A stretch of 37,673 nucleotides of DNA from CBCPMX01 sp965120355 (GTDB lineage Bacteria > Bacillota > Clostridia > Oscillospirales > Oscillospiraceae). The translations under genes and the position numbers were made by a program. How positions within the stretch are numbered: the stretch's first letter is position 1; the number at the start of each line of letters is the position of its first letter. The DNA lies in the NCBI GenBank assembly GCA_965120355.1, contig CBCPMX010000053.1:1-37673 (forward strand), given 5' to 3'. The notes under the pieces are model-generated. The model was not told the DNA's origin and searched no databases. It was given only the letters and a program-made list of their open reading frames with translations. Positions 15,779-24,389 of the stretch are shown piece by piece.

Positions 15779-17506
15779 TTATCGCTCTGCATATCGGTCA
15801 TATGCAGCCTGTTTGATGGCGATACAGTCTTCAATGCCCATATCGTACAGGGTTTCTACAAAGGTGTCCCACTGCTCATTCACATCAATCACACCGGTGA
15901 TGAAGGAGATGGACATTGTGTCAATATAGGTGTCGATGTCATTGTATATGGCGTTGTATTCATAGCTCTCTTCGCTGTTCATATCGCCGTGGTACTGCTG
16001 GGAATTATCACGGTTGGAATTCCAAATCTCACTGGCTTCCGACTGTTCCTGCGTGTCGTAGACACTGTCATAGTAGCGTTCATCGAGGCAGAACGGAGCA
16101 TTCCAGTTAAGATAGATGGCTTCTGACATGAAGGACTGCAGGCCATCGGGGTTGTTGGTTACCAGTTCCGTCAATCTTGGCTCGCCGTCCACATAGGTAA
16201 AGCCTTCGCCTTCAATCCCGAAATTGCAGGCGATGCTGCCATCTTCGGTGAAGAACCAGTTGATGAATCCCAGAACATTGGCCAACCGGTCCTCTGCAAC
16301 GCCAGTGGTAACATTCCACTTGTTGGACAATGGATCTGTGTTTGGAGTGTTCCCCAGCGTAATGGTTTCAGTTCCGGTGCGGGTGACATCCGCCATGGGA
16401 ACGGCCTGCCAGTCCTCTGATTCGGCGGAGGCTTTGCTGGAGGAAGAGAAGATGTCTACACCGGTCATAAACACGCCGGCGGTGCCGTCCAGCATCTGGG
16501 CGTCATAGGAAATGCCGGCGCCCTGGGTATTGTTGATGAAGTCCTGAGAGAACAGTCCCTCTGCATACCATTTGCTCAACATTTGGCAATACTCCTGGAA
16601 AGAGCTTTCCAGATAGGCAAAATGGACAACACCGTTTTCTACATAATACCCGTTCTGCGTCATACCCAAGCCACTGCACAGAAAGTCGTTATCCAAAAAA
16701 CCGGTGGAGTACATCAGCAGCGGCTCGCTGCAATTGAATTCTGTTTTAAAGGCAGTGAGCACTTCATACAGGGCGTCATAGGTGGTGGGGATTTCAAGTC
16801 CCACCGCGTCCAGCCAGTCCTTCCGAATGCCAAAGCCCTGTGCGCGGCCGCCGGTGCCGCGGCCGGCAATGTTGACAATGGCGCCGCTGTCGGTGGTCAG
16901 AAGTTTGCGGATTTCCTCATCCGAGTCCAACAGGGCCTGAAAATCCGGCATCAGTTCAGCGGTATATGGCGAAACATCCAGGAAAATCTCATCTGCCAGC
17001 GCAGCGTCCGCACTGCCGTATGCATCTACACCGCCAATGATGACGTCATAATCGCCGGTGGTCTGGGCGGCGCACATCAGCTGGAACTGCTCTTCTTGCA
17101 CAGCGGTGGATACCGTGGTGGTTACCATCTGAATCCCGGTTGCCTCTGCGGCTGCGCGGTATGCAGCAGAATCAGATACATTCTCCATATAGGGGGAAAC
17201 ATGGGGCGGCAGGGAGACCCAGACTGTGATGGTTTCACTGCCGTCAGTGACCAGCGGATAGTCCAGTGATGCAGATTCCGTGTCCGCTGTTTCCTCCGGG
17301 GGTGTTTCTGCGGCGGAGGCGTCTGCGGAAGCCTCAGACGCCGGTTCACTGGGAACGGAAGTCTCGGGAGAGCCTGTTTCTGCGGCATCTTCGGAAATCG
17401 TTGCCGCGGGACTCGAGGACACAGTTTCGTTGGACGTACCGCCGCAGCCAGACAATAGGCTCAGCAATAGCGTCAGAGCAAGCGTCAGCGCAAGATACTT
17501 TTTCAT
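15779..17506 (-). CDS. Lipoprotein extracellular solute-binding protein (SBP1)
   Basis: The 575-residue protein is a surface lipoprotein: signal peptide with lipobox LSGC (Cys21), then a Ser/Glu/Ala/Pro-rich linker to about residue 75, then a large type 2 periplasmic-binding fold of the LplA/YtcQ sugar-binding group. Landmarks shared with the two paralogues here are GLEIPTTYDALYEVLTAFK, ADVTRTGTETITLG, FGIEGEGFTY and IWNSNRD. Such proteins normally bind oligosaccharides for an ABC importer, yet no permease or ATPase gene is near any of the three copies. The ATG at 17506 follows AAGGAGG. It lies about 500 bases downstream of OYE1 on the same strand and may share its regulation. Ligand unknown. 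Confidence 0.9.
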   Translation of the reverse strand: MKKYLALTLALTLLLSLLSGCGGTSNETVSSSPAATISEDAAETGSPETSVPSEPASEASADASAAETPPEETADTESASLDYPLVTDGSETITVWVSLPPHVSPYMENVSDSAAYRAAAEATGIQMVTTTVSTAVQEEQFQLMCAAQTTGDYDVIIGGVDAYGSADAALADEIFLDVSPYTAELMPDFQALLDSDEEIRKLLTTDSGAIVNIAGRGTGGRAQGFGIRKDWLDAVGLEIPTTYDALYEVLTAFKTEFNCSEPLLMYSTGFLDNDFLCSGLGMTQNGYYVENGVVHFAYLESSFQEYCQMLSKWYAEGLFSQDFINNTQGAGISYDAQMLDGTAGVFMTGVDIFSSSSKASAESEDWQAVPMADVTRTGTETITLGNTPNTDPLSNKWNVTTGVAEDRLANVLGFINWFFTEDGSIACNFGIEGEGFTYVDGEPRLTELVTNNPDGLQSFMSEAIYLNWNAPFCLDERYYDSVYDTQEQSEASEIWNSNRDNSQQYHGDMNSEESYEYNAIYNDIDTYIDTMSISFITGVIDVNEQWDTFVETLYDMGIEDCIAIKQAAYDRYAER

Positions 17507-18001
17507 GGGAATCCTCCTTAATCATATTTGCGGGATAGGGCACAGCGGTCAGCCGTGTCTTTTTCCGCAATGTTTCCGAATCTGTTAGAATGAGAGCGTC
17601 TTGGCCTGTTATGTGCCGCTAAGGCCCATTGCATCCGGGGTTAAGTCCGGCAGACAGCCTCTCATTTGCAGCGTTCGATTGATGCACGCTGCGCCACCGT
17701 GCCGGCGTGGGCAGCATATGAAGCCCGCCGCCTTGCCTGGGGTTGCCGCATGTGGCGCAAGCGGAATGGATGCAGCTTTCGTCAGAGCCGGGGCATTGAT
17801 TCGCGGAGCGCCGTTTCCAAGTCCTTCGGAAACGCTGATTGATCACCTCCATTTTCTTTCAATTTGACCGGCGCTTGCGCAGCGGCCTTCCGCCGTGCTC
17901 TTTTTCGCCGCATTTTGTGCCTGCGAATTTTTCTCAAATTCCTATGGACTTTTGAGTTGCAGACTGAAAAGAGGCGTTGTACTGCCTGTACGGGCAGTGC
18001 C
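17507..18001. other. 495-base intergenic region between OYE1 and SBP1
   Basis: No clear gene or terminator. On the minus strand there is a weak 43-codon frame (17782-17913, start MRRKRARRKAAAQ, poor SD) that I do not trust. Around 17656-17694 the minus strand reads TGCATCAAT and TGCAAATGAG, similar to the TGCA(CA)A elements seen before other genes of this cluster. No convincing -35/-10 pair for SBP1 was found. Confidence 0.35.
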
Positions 18002-20113
18002 CTACAGAGCCATGGCCGCCGCATAGGCGGTTAGGGTACACTCCTGAATGGAGCCAGGGACGGCATTGTCGCCAATAACATAGCATTCGGCAGCCAAACC
18101 GGCGAATTGTGCCGCAGCGTTTGTCAAACTTTGCCTGCCGCCGGATACCACAACACTGTCGCAGAAGAACTGCTGCGTTTCATATACCGGTTCAATCTGA
18201 GGTTCCATCTCCTCCGGCGGATGGGGAAATCCGGGGGCCTTTTGCATCTGCTGGTCTCGCAGCATTTTCTGAATATCCGGATACTGCGGATATAGTAAAC
18301 CGGGCAGATGTTCCGGCGCGGCCGCAGGACGGGATAACATCCGTGTGACTGTTTGATAGGTCAGCTTCCGACGTGGAGCATTTGTCTGTACGCGGGCCGT
18401 CACACAATGCGGCTCGATTTTGGTAGTGGCGGCGAATTCCACCACATGCAGCCGCTTTTCCTGTTTGTATGCCTGAACTTCGCCGTAAATACAGTGGGCA
18501 TTGTCGGTATAGACCTCCTGCTTCCGTGTCAAAAGGGTGACCTCGTGGCCGGCTTGCGCCAGATAGAGTGCAGTTTCGCACCCGGAAGGGCCGCCGCCCA
18601 CCACCACTACGGTCTGTCCCAATTGGTCTTCTTGCCCAAAGACCTGATCAATCGTCCAGACGAAGGCTCCGTCCGCGCCGGGTACTGGGATGGATTTGGG
18701 TGCGGATCCCATGGCGCAGATAATGGCGTCAAACGGCTCTGCTGCCAGAAGGGCCGGCGTAGCTTCGGTATGCATCCGCAGTTCTGCACCGCTTTTTTTC
18801 ACTTGGCGAATCATCCAATTGACATAGTCCCGCAGATTCCATTTGAAGCTGCAATATTGCGCGAACTTTGCCTGCCCTCCAAGGGCGTCCGTTTTTTCAA
18901 ACAGTACAACCTGGTGGCCACGTTCTCGAGCCGCCATGGCGGCCCGCATTCCGGAAGGCCCGCCGCCCAGCACAGCCACCCGTTTTGCTGGGCCTGCCGG
19001 TGGGAACAGGTCCGGGAATTTCAGAAGCCCATAGGCAGGATTGACGGCACAGCTTGGAAAATCACATTTTCCCATGCACCGCAGACAGGGCGTCACATCT
19101 TCCGGACGGCCTTCTTGCAGCTTTTTCCCAAATTCCAGATCTGCGATGTATGCGCGTGCCATGGCAATCAGATCGGTCCGGCCCTCGGCAAGCACGCGCT
19201 CCATGGTTTCCGGGTCGCCGAAGCCGCCTACAGGCGCAACCAGGCTGCGGATGCCGCGGCGTTTGAATGCCTCGGCGAACTGCAAGTTATAAGGCGACTC
19301 TTTGGTGGAGTTAAAACCCGTCACATGCGTATAGGAGCCGTCCCAGCCGCGAACCTGCACGATATCTACCAGGCCTTCGCACAGCTGACAGAAATCCAAC
19401 CATTCCTCTACGCCGTACCCAGGGGGCTCTGTGCATGCGGAGGTTTGAATCTCGATGAGGAAGTCCTGCCCGCAGGCTGCCTTGACCTGGCGGAAGATCT
19501 CCAGCGGCAGCCGGGCCCGTTCTTCCATTGTGTTGCCGCCCCACTGGTCTTTGCGCCGGTTCAGCACCGGGTCAATGGCATTGGCCAGGATAGAGGCCCG
19601 ATAGCTCATATAAAAAGTGACCCCGTCGAAGCCCATTTGCTGCAGCGCCTGACACTGCGTCACATAATCCTGGATCATGCCCTCGATTCTCTGGGCGGAA
19701 ATGGTGGGTTTGTTTTTAAAATTCGGGTTATAGTCTCCCTGAAAATCGAAGTCCCAGGACTCCAGTTCACAGATGGACAGTTCCTGCGGCTCTACATTCA
19801 TCAGGGACGCCAGGCAAAGGGTATCCTCCTGATGAACCGTGTCTACCAGCTTTGCAAATCCTGCCTGGATCTCTGGATCGTCCATGTGGACGGTGGTCAT
19901 GACGCTGCGTTTGCCCTCGCAGTCAGGCCAGTCGCCAATCGTCACACAGACCAGTGCAGCGCCGTTGCGGGCCATCGCCACATAATAGTCTGTGGCACGG
20001 CGAAACTGCTGCGGTGTTCCGTCCAGGCCGCCGCCGCTTTTTGTGTGGGTCAAGCGGCTCTTTAATCGGACGTTGCCGATATACACAGGGCTAAAAATGT
20101 TGGAAAACTCCAT
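18002..20113 (-). CDS. Old-Yellow-Enzyme family Fe-S flavoprotein reductase with divergent active site (OYE1)
   Basis: The 703-residue protein has the three-part layout of BaiCD, 2-enoate reductase and 2,4-dienoyl-CoA reductase: an FMN TIM barrel (1-335), a 4Fe-4S motif with Cys343, 346, 350 and 355 (TPCLRCMGKCDFPSCAVNP), and FAD/NAD(P)-binding folds (VAVLGGGPSG near 380; VVVVGGGPSGCE near 510). Family members move hydride from NAD(P)H through FAD, Fe-S and FMN to an activated C=C bond. Unusually, the normal GFDGVEIHxAH block reads GFDGVTFYMSY (161-171), and the QLxHxGR block reads ASLMNVEPQ, so the common catalytic histidines are absent while RRKDQWGG is kept. The third-to-fourth Cys spacing is also short. 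The ATG at 20113 has AGGAGG. It is divergent to AraC1. Confidence 0.88.
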   Translation of the reverse strand: MEFSNIFSPVYIGNVRLKSRLTHTKSGGGLDGTPQQFRRATDYYVAMARNGAALVCVTIGDWPDCEGKRSVMTTVHMDDPEIQAGFAKLVDTVHQEDTLCLASLMNVEPQELSICELESWDFDFQGDYNPNFKNKPTISAQRIEGMIQDYVTQCQALQQMGFDGVTFYMSYRASILANAIDPVLNRRKDQWGGNTMEERARLPLEIFRQVKAACGQDFLIEIQTSACTEPPGYGVEEWLDFCQLCEGLVDIVQVRGWDGSYTHVTGFNSTKESPYNLQFAEAFKRRGIRSLVAPVGGFGDPETMERVLAEGRTDLIAMARAYIADLEFGKKLQEGRPEDVTPCLRCMGKCDFPSCAVNPAYGLLKFPDLFPPAGPAKRVAVLGGGPSGMRAAMAARERGHQVVLFEKTDALGGQAKFAQYCSFKWNLRDYVNWMIRQVKKSGAELRMHTEATPALLAAEPFDAIICAMGSAPKSIPVPGADGAFVWTIDQVFGQEDQLGQTVVVVGGGPSGCETALYLAQAGHEVTLLTRKQEVYTDNAHCIYGEVQAYKQEKRLHVVEFAATTKIEPHCVTARVQTNAPRRKLTYQTVTRMLSRPAAAPEHLPGLLYPQYPDIQKMLRDQQMQKAPGFPHPPEEMEPQIEPVYETQQFFCDSVVVSGGRQSLTNAAAQFAGLAAECYVIGDNAVPGSIQECTLTAYAAAMAL

Positions 20114-20265
20114 AAAAACGCCTCCTAATACCAATACATCACAAGGATGAAGATGCTCTGGATCAAGCGCTGCAAACTGAGCGCAAAAGGGGACCAGTGA
20201 AGAAGCTGCCAGGCGAAAGCGCTGCCCTCCGCCAATGACGGTTGACCCGGAGAATCTACAGTTTC

Positions 20266-20303
20266 ATTATGATCTGAACCGGCGTAAATTGCAATTTGCA
20301 ATT
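20266..20303 (-). promoter_or_regulatory. OYE1 promoter overlapped by a palindromic activator/operator site
   Basis: On the minus strand TTGCAA (weak -35) and CATAAT (20266-20271) are 17 bases apart. The -35 lies inside a perfect palindrome, AATTGCAA-T-TTGCAATT (20287-20303), and a GCAAATGAGTTTGC repeat is just upstream. A weak -35 covered by a palindrome, divergent to an AraC gene, suggests AraC1 control. Confidence 0.6.
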
Positions 20304-20346
20304 CTGGCAAATGAGTTTGCAGTTTGGTTCGTTTATTGAAAAGCGC

Positions 20347-20375
20347 TTGACCACTGCATGCCGCTGCGTTAAACT
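20347..20375 (+). promoter_or_regulatory. Probable promoter of AraC1
   Basis: TTGACC at 20347-20352 and TAAACT at 20370-20375, 17 bases apart, about 38 bases upstream of the AraC1 ATG. Confidence 0.5.
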
Positions 20376-20412
20376 GAAAAAGGGTTAATTTTTGTCGATT
20401 TGGAGGGCAACA

Positions 20413-21714
20413 ATGTACATTTTTCCGCAACTTCCAGCGGCCGCTGATGAGCCTGCCTGGATCCGAAATTCTTTGCGAATTGGAAGCTGCTTTGACGTGC
20501 TGCTGCACCATCAAGCGCAGTTTTGTAAACCGGCATATCATGCGCTGCAAGCAGAGGGGATCGACCTGAGGGAGGAGGATGTGTATATTCTGCTGCAGAT
20601 AGAGACGCAGCAGCCGTGGCAGGCGGACATGATTTTGCAGGAAACGCCTGTGGCAATGATCCAGGAGATTTTTCTGACACTGGGCAAAGCCTTTTCCATG
20701 CATCTGTTTACCAGCAGCGGCTTTTTATATGGCCTTCTGGTATTTTCGCCGGCAGCGATGCTCGGCAGGCGCGTCCGGGACACGTTAAAGGTCTGCGGCA
20801 ATGCCCTGCATGCGCATTGGGGTGTGCGAATGCTGGTGAGCCGTGAAGAGACGGGACGCGCAGGAATTTTTCATGCGGCCAACTCCCTGCGCCATGGCAT
20901 GGAGTATTTTCGCTTTTTTGGTATGGAGGAGCCTGTGCAGTTTCTGGATATCCGGCAGCAGACTGTTCTTGGCGATACATCAGATCTGGCCGTCTACCAG
21001 CGGTTGGCGGCGTTTTGCTGTGAACGGATTGGAGAAGAGACGTTCGATCCGGAAACAGCGGCAAAACAGGTTCTGCATGTGCTGACCAATCGTTCTGCCT
21101 GCTCCATTGAAGCGCTGCACTCCCAGATGCGGACCTTTTCTATGGTATTTCTTCAACTGTTGGAAAGCCGGACAGTGCTGGATCATTCCTTCCTATCGCA
21201 GCTGAATATGACAAAACGGATTATGGAAGGAGATCATGCGCAGGCATTTCTGCAAAACATGGCCAGTATTTTGCTGGAACTTCATATCCAGCATAAAAAG
21301 CTGTGTCAGCTGGTCGATATCGTCAAACTGCAGAGGGTGTGCGCCTATGTGGAGGAACATCTTTCGTCGTTAAACCTCTCTGTTACAGAGGTTGCGGCGC
21401 ATTTTCACATCAACCGGAGTCTTTTGACCAAACAGTTTCGCGCCTGCTTTGACGTATCCCTGTCCGAGTTCATTCAAAGGGAGCGTCTTAAACGCGCTTG
21501 CCTGCTGTTGGTGTCCCATCCGGACCGCCCGGTGGAACAGATCTCCCTGGAGGCTGGATATGGTGCTGTGTGCACCATGTACCGTGCTTTTCAAAAATAT
21601 GGGATGCAGTCGCCGGCAGCATACCGGCAGGCCAACCTCCCTTTTACAGAATTCAATTTCACAGAGGAAAACCGGCCCTGCAGAGGGCAGAGCTCTGCAG
21701 GGAACGGTGTTTAA
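20413..21714 (+). CDS. AraC-family transcriptional regulator (AraC1)
   Basis: This is a 433-residue protein with a long N-terminal region (about 1-330) of no recognised family, likely ligand- or signal-sensing, and a C-terminal AraC/XylS double helix-turn-helix (about 315-415: AYVEEHLSSLNLSVTEVAAHF, LLTKQFRACFDVSLSEFIQRERLKRACLLL, VEQISLEAGYGAVCTMYRAFQKY and SPAAYR). I prefer the ATG at 20413 with GGAGGG five bases upstream over the earlier TTG at 20392. It is divergent from OYE1 and is the natural candidate regulator of OYE1 and of the other units with TGCA-type motifs. The last codons contain a 10-bp hairpin that may help end transcription. Confidence 0.9.
   Translation: MYIFPQLPAAADEPAWIRNSLRIGSCFDVLLHHQAQFCKPAYHALQAEGIDLREEDVYILLQIETQQPWQADMILQETPVAMIQEIFLTLGKAFSMHLFTSSGFLYGLLVFSPAAMLGRRVRDTLKVCGNALHAHWGVRMLVSREETGRAGIFHAANSLRHGMEYFRFFGMEEPVQFLDIRQQTVLGDTSDLAVYQRLAAFCCERIGEETFDPETAAKQVLHVLTNRSACSIEALHSQMRTFSMVFLQLLESRTVLDHSFLSQLNMTKRIMEGDHAQAFLQNMASILLELHIQHKKLCQLVDIVKLQRVCAYVEEHLSSLNLSVTEVAAHFHINRSLLTKQFRACFDVSLSEFIQRERLKRACLLLVSHPDRPVEQISLEAGYGAVCTMYRAFQKYGMQSPAAYRQANLPFTEFNFTEENRPCRGQSSAGNGV
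21676..21702 (+). terminator. Possible terminator hairpin inside the AraC1 3' end
   Basis: A perfect 10-bp stem CCCTGCAGAG/CTCTGCAGGG with a 7-base loop, then AACGGTGTTT. It overlaps the last codons of AraC1 and precedes the convergent flavodoxin gene. The T-tract is weak. Confidence 0.4.
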
Positions 21715-21741
21715 GAGCGGTATGAACAGCGGAGGGCATGA

Positions 21742-22599
21742 TCAGCTGATGCTGACATACATGCCGCCATAGTCCCGGCGGCCTGTGGCGCCGGGGAAAT
21801 AGCCTTTGACCAGATTGCGGACAAAGATCCTGGCGGCTTCTTTATCATCCGCATTGGGCCGCGGTTCCCGCTGATAGGGGGCGGCGCCGGGACCGGCTCC
21901 TTCGGGTTTGCGCAAAAGCGCTTTTTCTTCTTCGCTCATATTGGCCATTTCCGGTGGCTCGTGGATAGGACCCTGCTCGCCCATGTTGGCGGCCTGCCGC
22001 AGTTTCCCCTTGATGTGGGGGGGATATTTTTGAAATTCCTCCGCGTTGGGATTTTCTTTAAAGCGGGCCAGCAGCTCTGAAGCGAGATCTACGTCAATGT
22101 TCAGATCGTCCGCCACAGTATCAACGGACGCGTGATGCAGTTCAGTGCCCAGACAGGCAAATTCGCCAACGGTCTGAATGTACAGGTTCTCCAGATACAG
22201 CTTTTCGATGGCCAGTGTAGCCAGACATTCGCTGGGTCCGGTAGATGCGCCGCCATATGTGGAAAACACGACGGCATAGGGGGTGTAGTTTTTTTCCGTG
22301 GGCCGCTTCAGTCCAGGCATAATCAGCCGGTCGGAGTACATGCGCGGCGGCATGGATGCAGTAAGCCCCAGATTTTTTCCCAACAGGGTGGATGGAAGAC
22401 CCGCCATAATGGGGCTGCCCAAAAACAGCAGGTCGTATTGGTCAAAAAAGACTGGTTCTTCTACAAAGTTTGTTTTTGGGGTTAGCTTGAGCATATCGAC
22501 GTCCCAGGACTGCTCCTCCAGAGCCTCCCGGAAGCAGTTTGCGATTTTTTCTGTATTGCCGGTGACCGATGCGTACAGGATCAGGGCTTTTCTCGACAC
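21742..22599 (-). CDS. Flavodoxin-like protein with long C-terminal extension (Flv1)
   Basis: The 285-residue protein has an N-terminal flavodoxin fold: the FMN-phosphate loop LYASVTGNTEKIA, the FFDQYDLLFLGSP strand, and VVFSTYGGA. Flavodoxins shuttle electrons with bound FMN. The chain is almost twice a normal flavodoxin; after GEFACLG it continues with a charged extension including a Gly/Pro segment (PEGAGPGAAP) and RPNADDKEAARIFV, conserved in the two paralogues. I chose GTG at 22599 because AAAGGA lies eight bases before it; the ATG at 22608 touches the SD directly. It is transcribed alone on the minus strand behind a palindrome. A role as electron donor or acceptor for the OYE enzymes is inference from context. 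Confidence 0.85.
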   Translation of the reverse strand: MSRKALILYASVTGNTEKIANCFREALEEQSWDVDMLKLTPKTNFVEEPVFFDQYDLLFLGSPIMAGLPSTLLGKNLGLTASMPPRMYSDRLIMPGLKRPTEKNYTPYAVVFSTYGGASTGPSECLATLAIEKLYLENLYIQTVGEFACLGTELHHASVDTVADDLNIDVDLASELLARFKENPNAEEFQKYPPHIKGKLRQAANMGEQGPIHEPPEMANMSEEEKALLRKPEGAGPGAAPYQREPRPNADDKEAARIFVRNLVKGYFPGATGRRDYGGMYVSIS

Positions 22600-22685
22600 T
22601 GAAATCATCCTTTCTAAATGACGGTATACGCAGTATAAAAAACTTTCAATCAAAATGCCAGACATATTTCCACCAAACTGTATCT

Positions 22686-22718
22686 ACGAATTGTGCATTT
22701 TCCAGATGCACAATTCGT
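22686..22718. promoter_or_regulatory. Perfect 13-bp palindrome between Flv1 and the orphan 22808 gene
   Basis: ACGAATTGTGCAT (22686-22698) and ATGCACAATTCGT (22706-22718) are perfect inverted arms around 7 bases in a divergent intergenic region, so it is an operator/activator site rather than a terminator. AGATGCACAA in it also occurs before Flv3, and a TGCACAAAT variant before SBP2. Confidence 0.7.
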
Positions 22719-22743
22719 GCAGGAGACACGGTGAAAATCCATA

Positions 22744-22772
22744 TTGTACACACCGGCCGCATCCCATACAAT
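22744..22772 (+). promoter_or_regulatory. Promoter of the orphan gene at 22808
   Basis: TTGTAC at 22744-22749 and TACAAT at 22767-22772 with a 17-base spacer, 36 bases upstream of the ATG. The weak -35 lies about 25 bases after the palindrome, as for an activated promoter. Confidence 0.5.
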
Positions 22773-22807
22773 AAAAACCATACCAATTATGAAAGGTGCG
22801 ATCGTTT

Positions 22808-23527
22808 ATGCAGCTGAGTGGAACCTATCTATTGCAGATGCCGCTGCCAGGCGGCGCGCGTCCCTGCCGGATGTGCCTGGAGCAGGCAGGCGCGGCTCTG
22901 GGCGGCTATTTGGAAAATCCCTATGCGCCGGAAGAGCGCTGCCCATTGACCGGATCCGTGGAACCTGTGATTTCGATACGGACGATGGTGGGCAGAACGG
23001 CCTTTGAACTGGGCGGTACGGCAGAGGAGCGTGTGCTGCATCTGTCTCTGACAACCAGAGAAACTATTCCCTTGGAAGCAGGGTATCGTGTCGGCGGCCA
23101 GACCGGCCAGCTGGACGGCGAATATGTGGTCGGTATCTACTCGCCCGGCGGCGTCAAGGAGAACCATCTGATCCTGAAGACCCATGGCGATGCAATTACC
23201 GGAGAGATGTTTTGTCTGGCGGATGAAAAGATGCTGCGGCAGATGGAGGAGCTGGCGCAGCGAGGTGGCCCCGGCCCCGGCGGACCTGGTTCCGGTGCCC
23301 CTGGTCCCGGCGGACCCGGCCCAGCGCGGCTGCCGCAGCTGGGAGAAAAACTGGATGTCAACCTCTTGCGTACCGGCTCCGGGACGGCAGACGCTTTTTG
23401 CGTGGAGACGGTTACGGCGCAGGGTTCTCTCTTCCAATTTGAAGGCCGGATCGAAGGGGACGCCATTTTCCTGACTATGCATGTCACCGACCATACTGAC
23501 GATATTGTGGCAGAAAAAGTGAAATAG
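22808..23527 (+). CDS. Orphan protein with a Gly/Pro-rich linker between beta-rich halves
   Basis: I do not recognise this 239-residue protein. The start carries two CxxC-like pairs (PCRMCLEQ near residue 20). The middle reads LDGEYVVGIYSPGG and NHLILKTHGDAITGEMF, a beta-strand pattern like small extracellular or lipocalin-like barrels of the type 'G-W/Y-x-V...L-x-L...G-x-x-I/L-T-G'. After a helix (MLRQMEELAQRGG) comes a Gly/Pro linker of about 24 residues (PGPGGPGSGAPGPGGPGP), then a second strand pattern ending FQFEGRIEGDAIFLTMHVTD. There is no signal peptide, so it is probably cytoplasmic. It is divergent to Flv1 across a shared palindrome and is likely co-regulated. ATG at 22808 with AAGGTG nine bases upstream; the earlier ATG at 22796 overlaps the SD. 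Confidence 0.75.
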   Translation: MQLSGTYLLQMPLPGGARPCRMCLEQAGAALGGYLENPYAPEERCPLTGSVEPVISIRTMVGRTAFELGGTAEERVLHLSLTTRETIPLEAGYRVGGQTGQLDGEYVVGIYSPGGVKENHLILKTHGDAITGEMFCLADEKMLRQMEELAQRGGPGPGGPGSGAPGPGGPGPARLPQLGEKLDVNLLRTGSGTADAFCVETVTAQGSLFQFEGRIEGDAIFLTMHVTDHTDDIVAEKVK

Positions 23528-23532
23528 GCAAA

Positions 23533-23565
23533 ATACGGCCCTGCAGCGATGCTGCAGGGCCGTAT
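23533..23565. terminator. Bidirectional terminator between the orphan gene and Flv2
   Basis: A perfect 15-bp stem ATACGGCCCTGCAGC with a 3-base loop. On the minus strand the sequence ATTTTG follows, so it mainly ends the SBP2-AraC2-Flv2 unit; the convergent plus-strand gene also ends here. Confidence 0.8.
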
Positions 23566-23588
23566 GCACGATACAAAGACGCAACCGG

Positions 23589-24389
23589 TTATGCAATGGA
23601 TGTAAAGACGGACTTGGTGGGTTTGGGGAGATTTTCCCCCATAAAGTAGCCCTCCAATACCTCCTGCAAAAAGATATCCGCTTTTTGCAGATCCCGGGCG
23701 TTGGGACGGGTGTCCAAATCCCAGTGCCAGGAACCAGGGCTGATAAACCCCGGCGTATGCTGCGGGCGTGCATGCTGCTGGTATAGCAGCTGGTGCATCA
23801 GCGCAAGTGCATCTTCCGAGCAGCACTGGAGCTGTGGAGCATGCGGATCCTGCCGGTAATGAGAAACCAGATTTGAAGCGGTTTGCAGATCGGTCCCCAA
23901 TTCCTGGGCCAAAATCTCCAGCAAATCTTTTGCGAGCTTCTTGCCTGGGCAGGCAAACCGTCCAATGACATCAATATATAGATATTCCAAATAAATCTGC
24001 TGAATATCCAACGTAGCCAGCGCCTCGTGGGGGCCAAAGGTCTCACCGGAATATGTAGCGAACACCACGCCCAGGGGAGTGTCCTCCGGGCGGAAGGGCG
24101 ATCCGGGATAAAACAGTGGGTTGGTATACAACCTGGGCGGATCCTGTTCTACCAGCCCCAAATGCTTGGAGACCAGTTCGGAAGGTGCGCTGGAGATCAC
24201 AGGAGAGCCCAGTAACAGCAAGTCATAGTTGTCCAGAAAAATCTGGCTGCCTACCAGGTCTGTATCAGGCTCCAATTTCACCGCGGTGACCGACCAGCCG
24301 TAGTGTTCTATTGTACTCTGAAATTGTTTTGCCACCAATTCCGTATTGCCGGTCATGGAAGCATATAAAATCGGTGCTTTCCCGTCCAT
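23589..24389 (-). CDS. Flavodoxin-like protein with long C-terminal extension (Flv2)
   Basis: This 266-residue paralogue of Flv1 and Flv3 has LYASMTGNTELVAKQF (FMN loop), LDNYDLLLLGSP, PPRLY, VVFATYSGE, GRFACPG and, near the end, TRPNARDLQKADIFLQEVLEGYF. The set RPNAxD plus GYF/DYF defines the shared extension. The ATG at 24389 has GAAGGAGG at good spacing and lies inside the end of AraC2 (37-base overlap), so translation is coupled. It is last in the SBP2-AraC2-Flv2 unit. Having its own AraC gene next to it suggests the electron carrier is made only on induction. The redox partner is inferred, not shown. Confidence 0.85.
   Translation of the reverse strand: MDGKAPILYASMTGNTELVAKQFQSTIEHYGWSVTAVKLEPDTDLVGSQIFLDNYDLLLLGSPVISSAPSELVSKHLGLVEQDPPRLYTNPLFYPGSPFRPEDTPLGVVFATYSGETFGPHEALATLDIQQIYLEYLYIDVIGRFACPGKKLAKDLLEILAQELGTDLQTASNLVSHYRQDPHAPQLQCCSEDALALMHQLLYQQHARPQHTPGFISPGSWHWDLDTRPNARDLQKADIFLQEVLEGYFMGENLPKPTKSVFTSIA

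Noticed and set aside
17782..17913. 43-codon minus-strand frame (MRRKRARRKAAAQ...) between OYE1 and SBP1
   Set aside because: Codon content is plausible, but the SD is weak, length is near chance and no similarity is recognisable; left as a note only.
18353..20065. 570-codon plus-strand frame opposite OYE1
   Set aside because: Antisense shadow; OYE1 has all domain motifs and a proper RBS.
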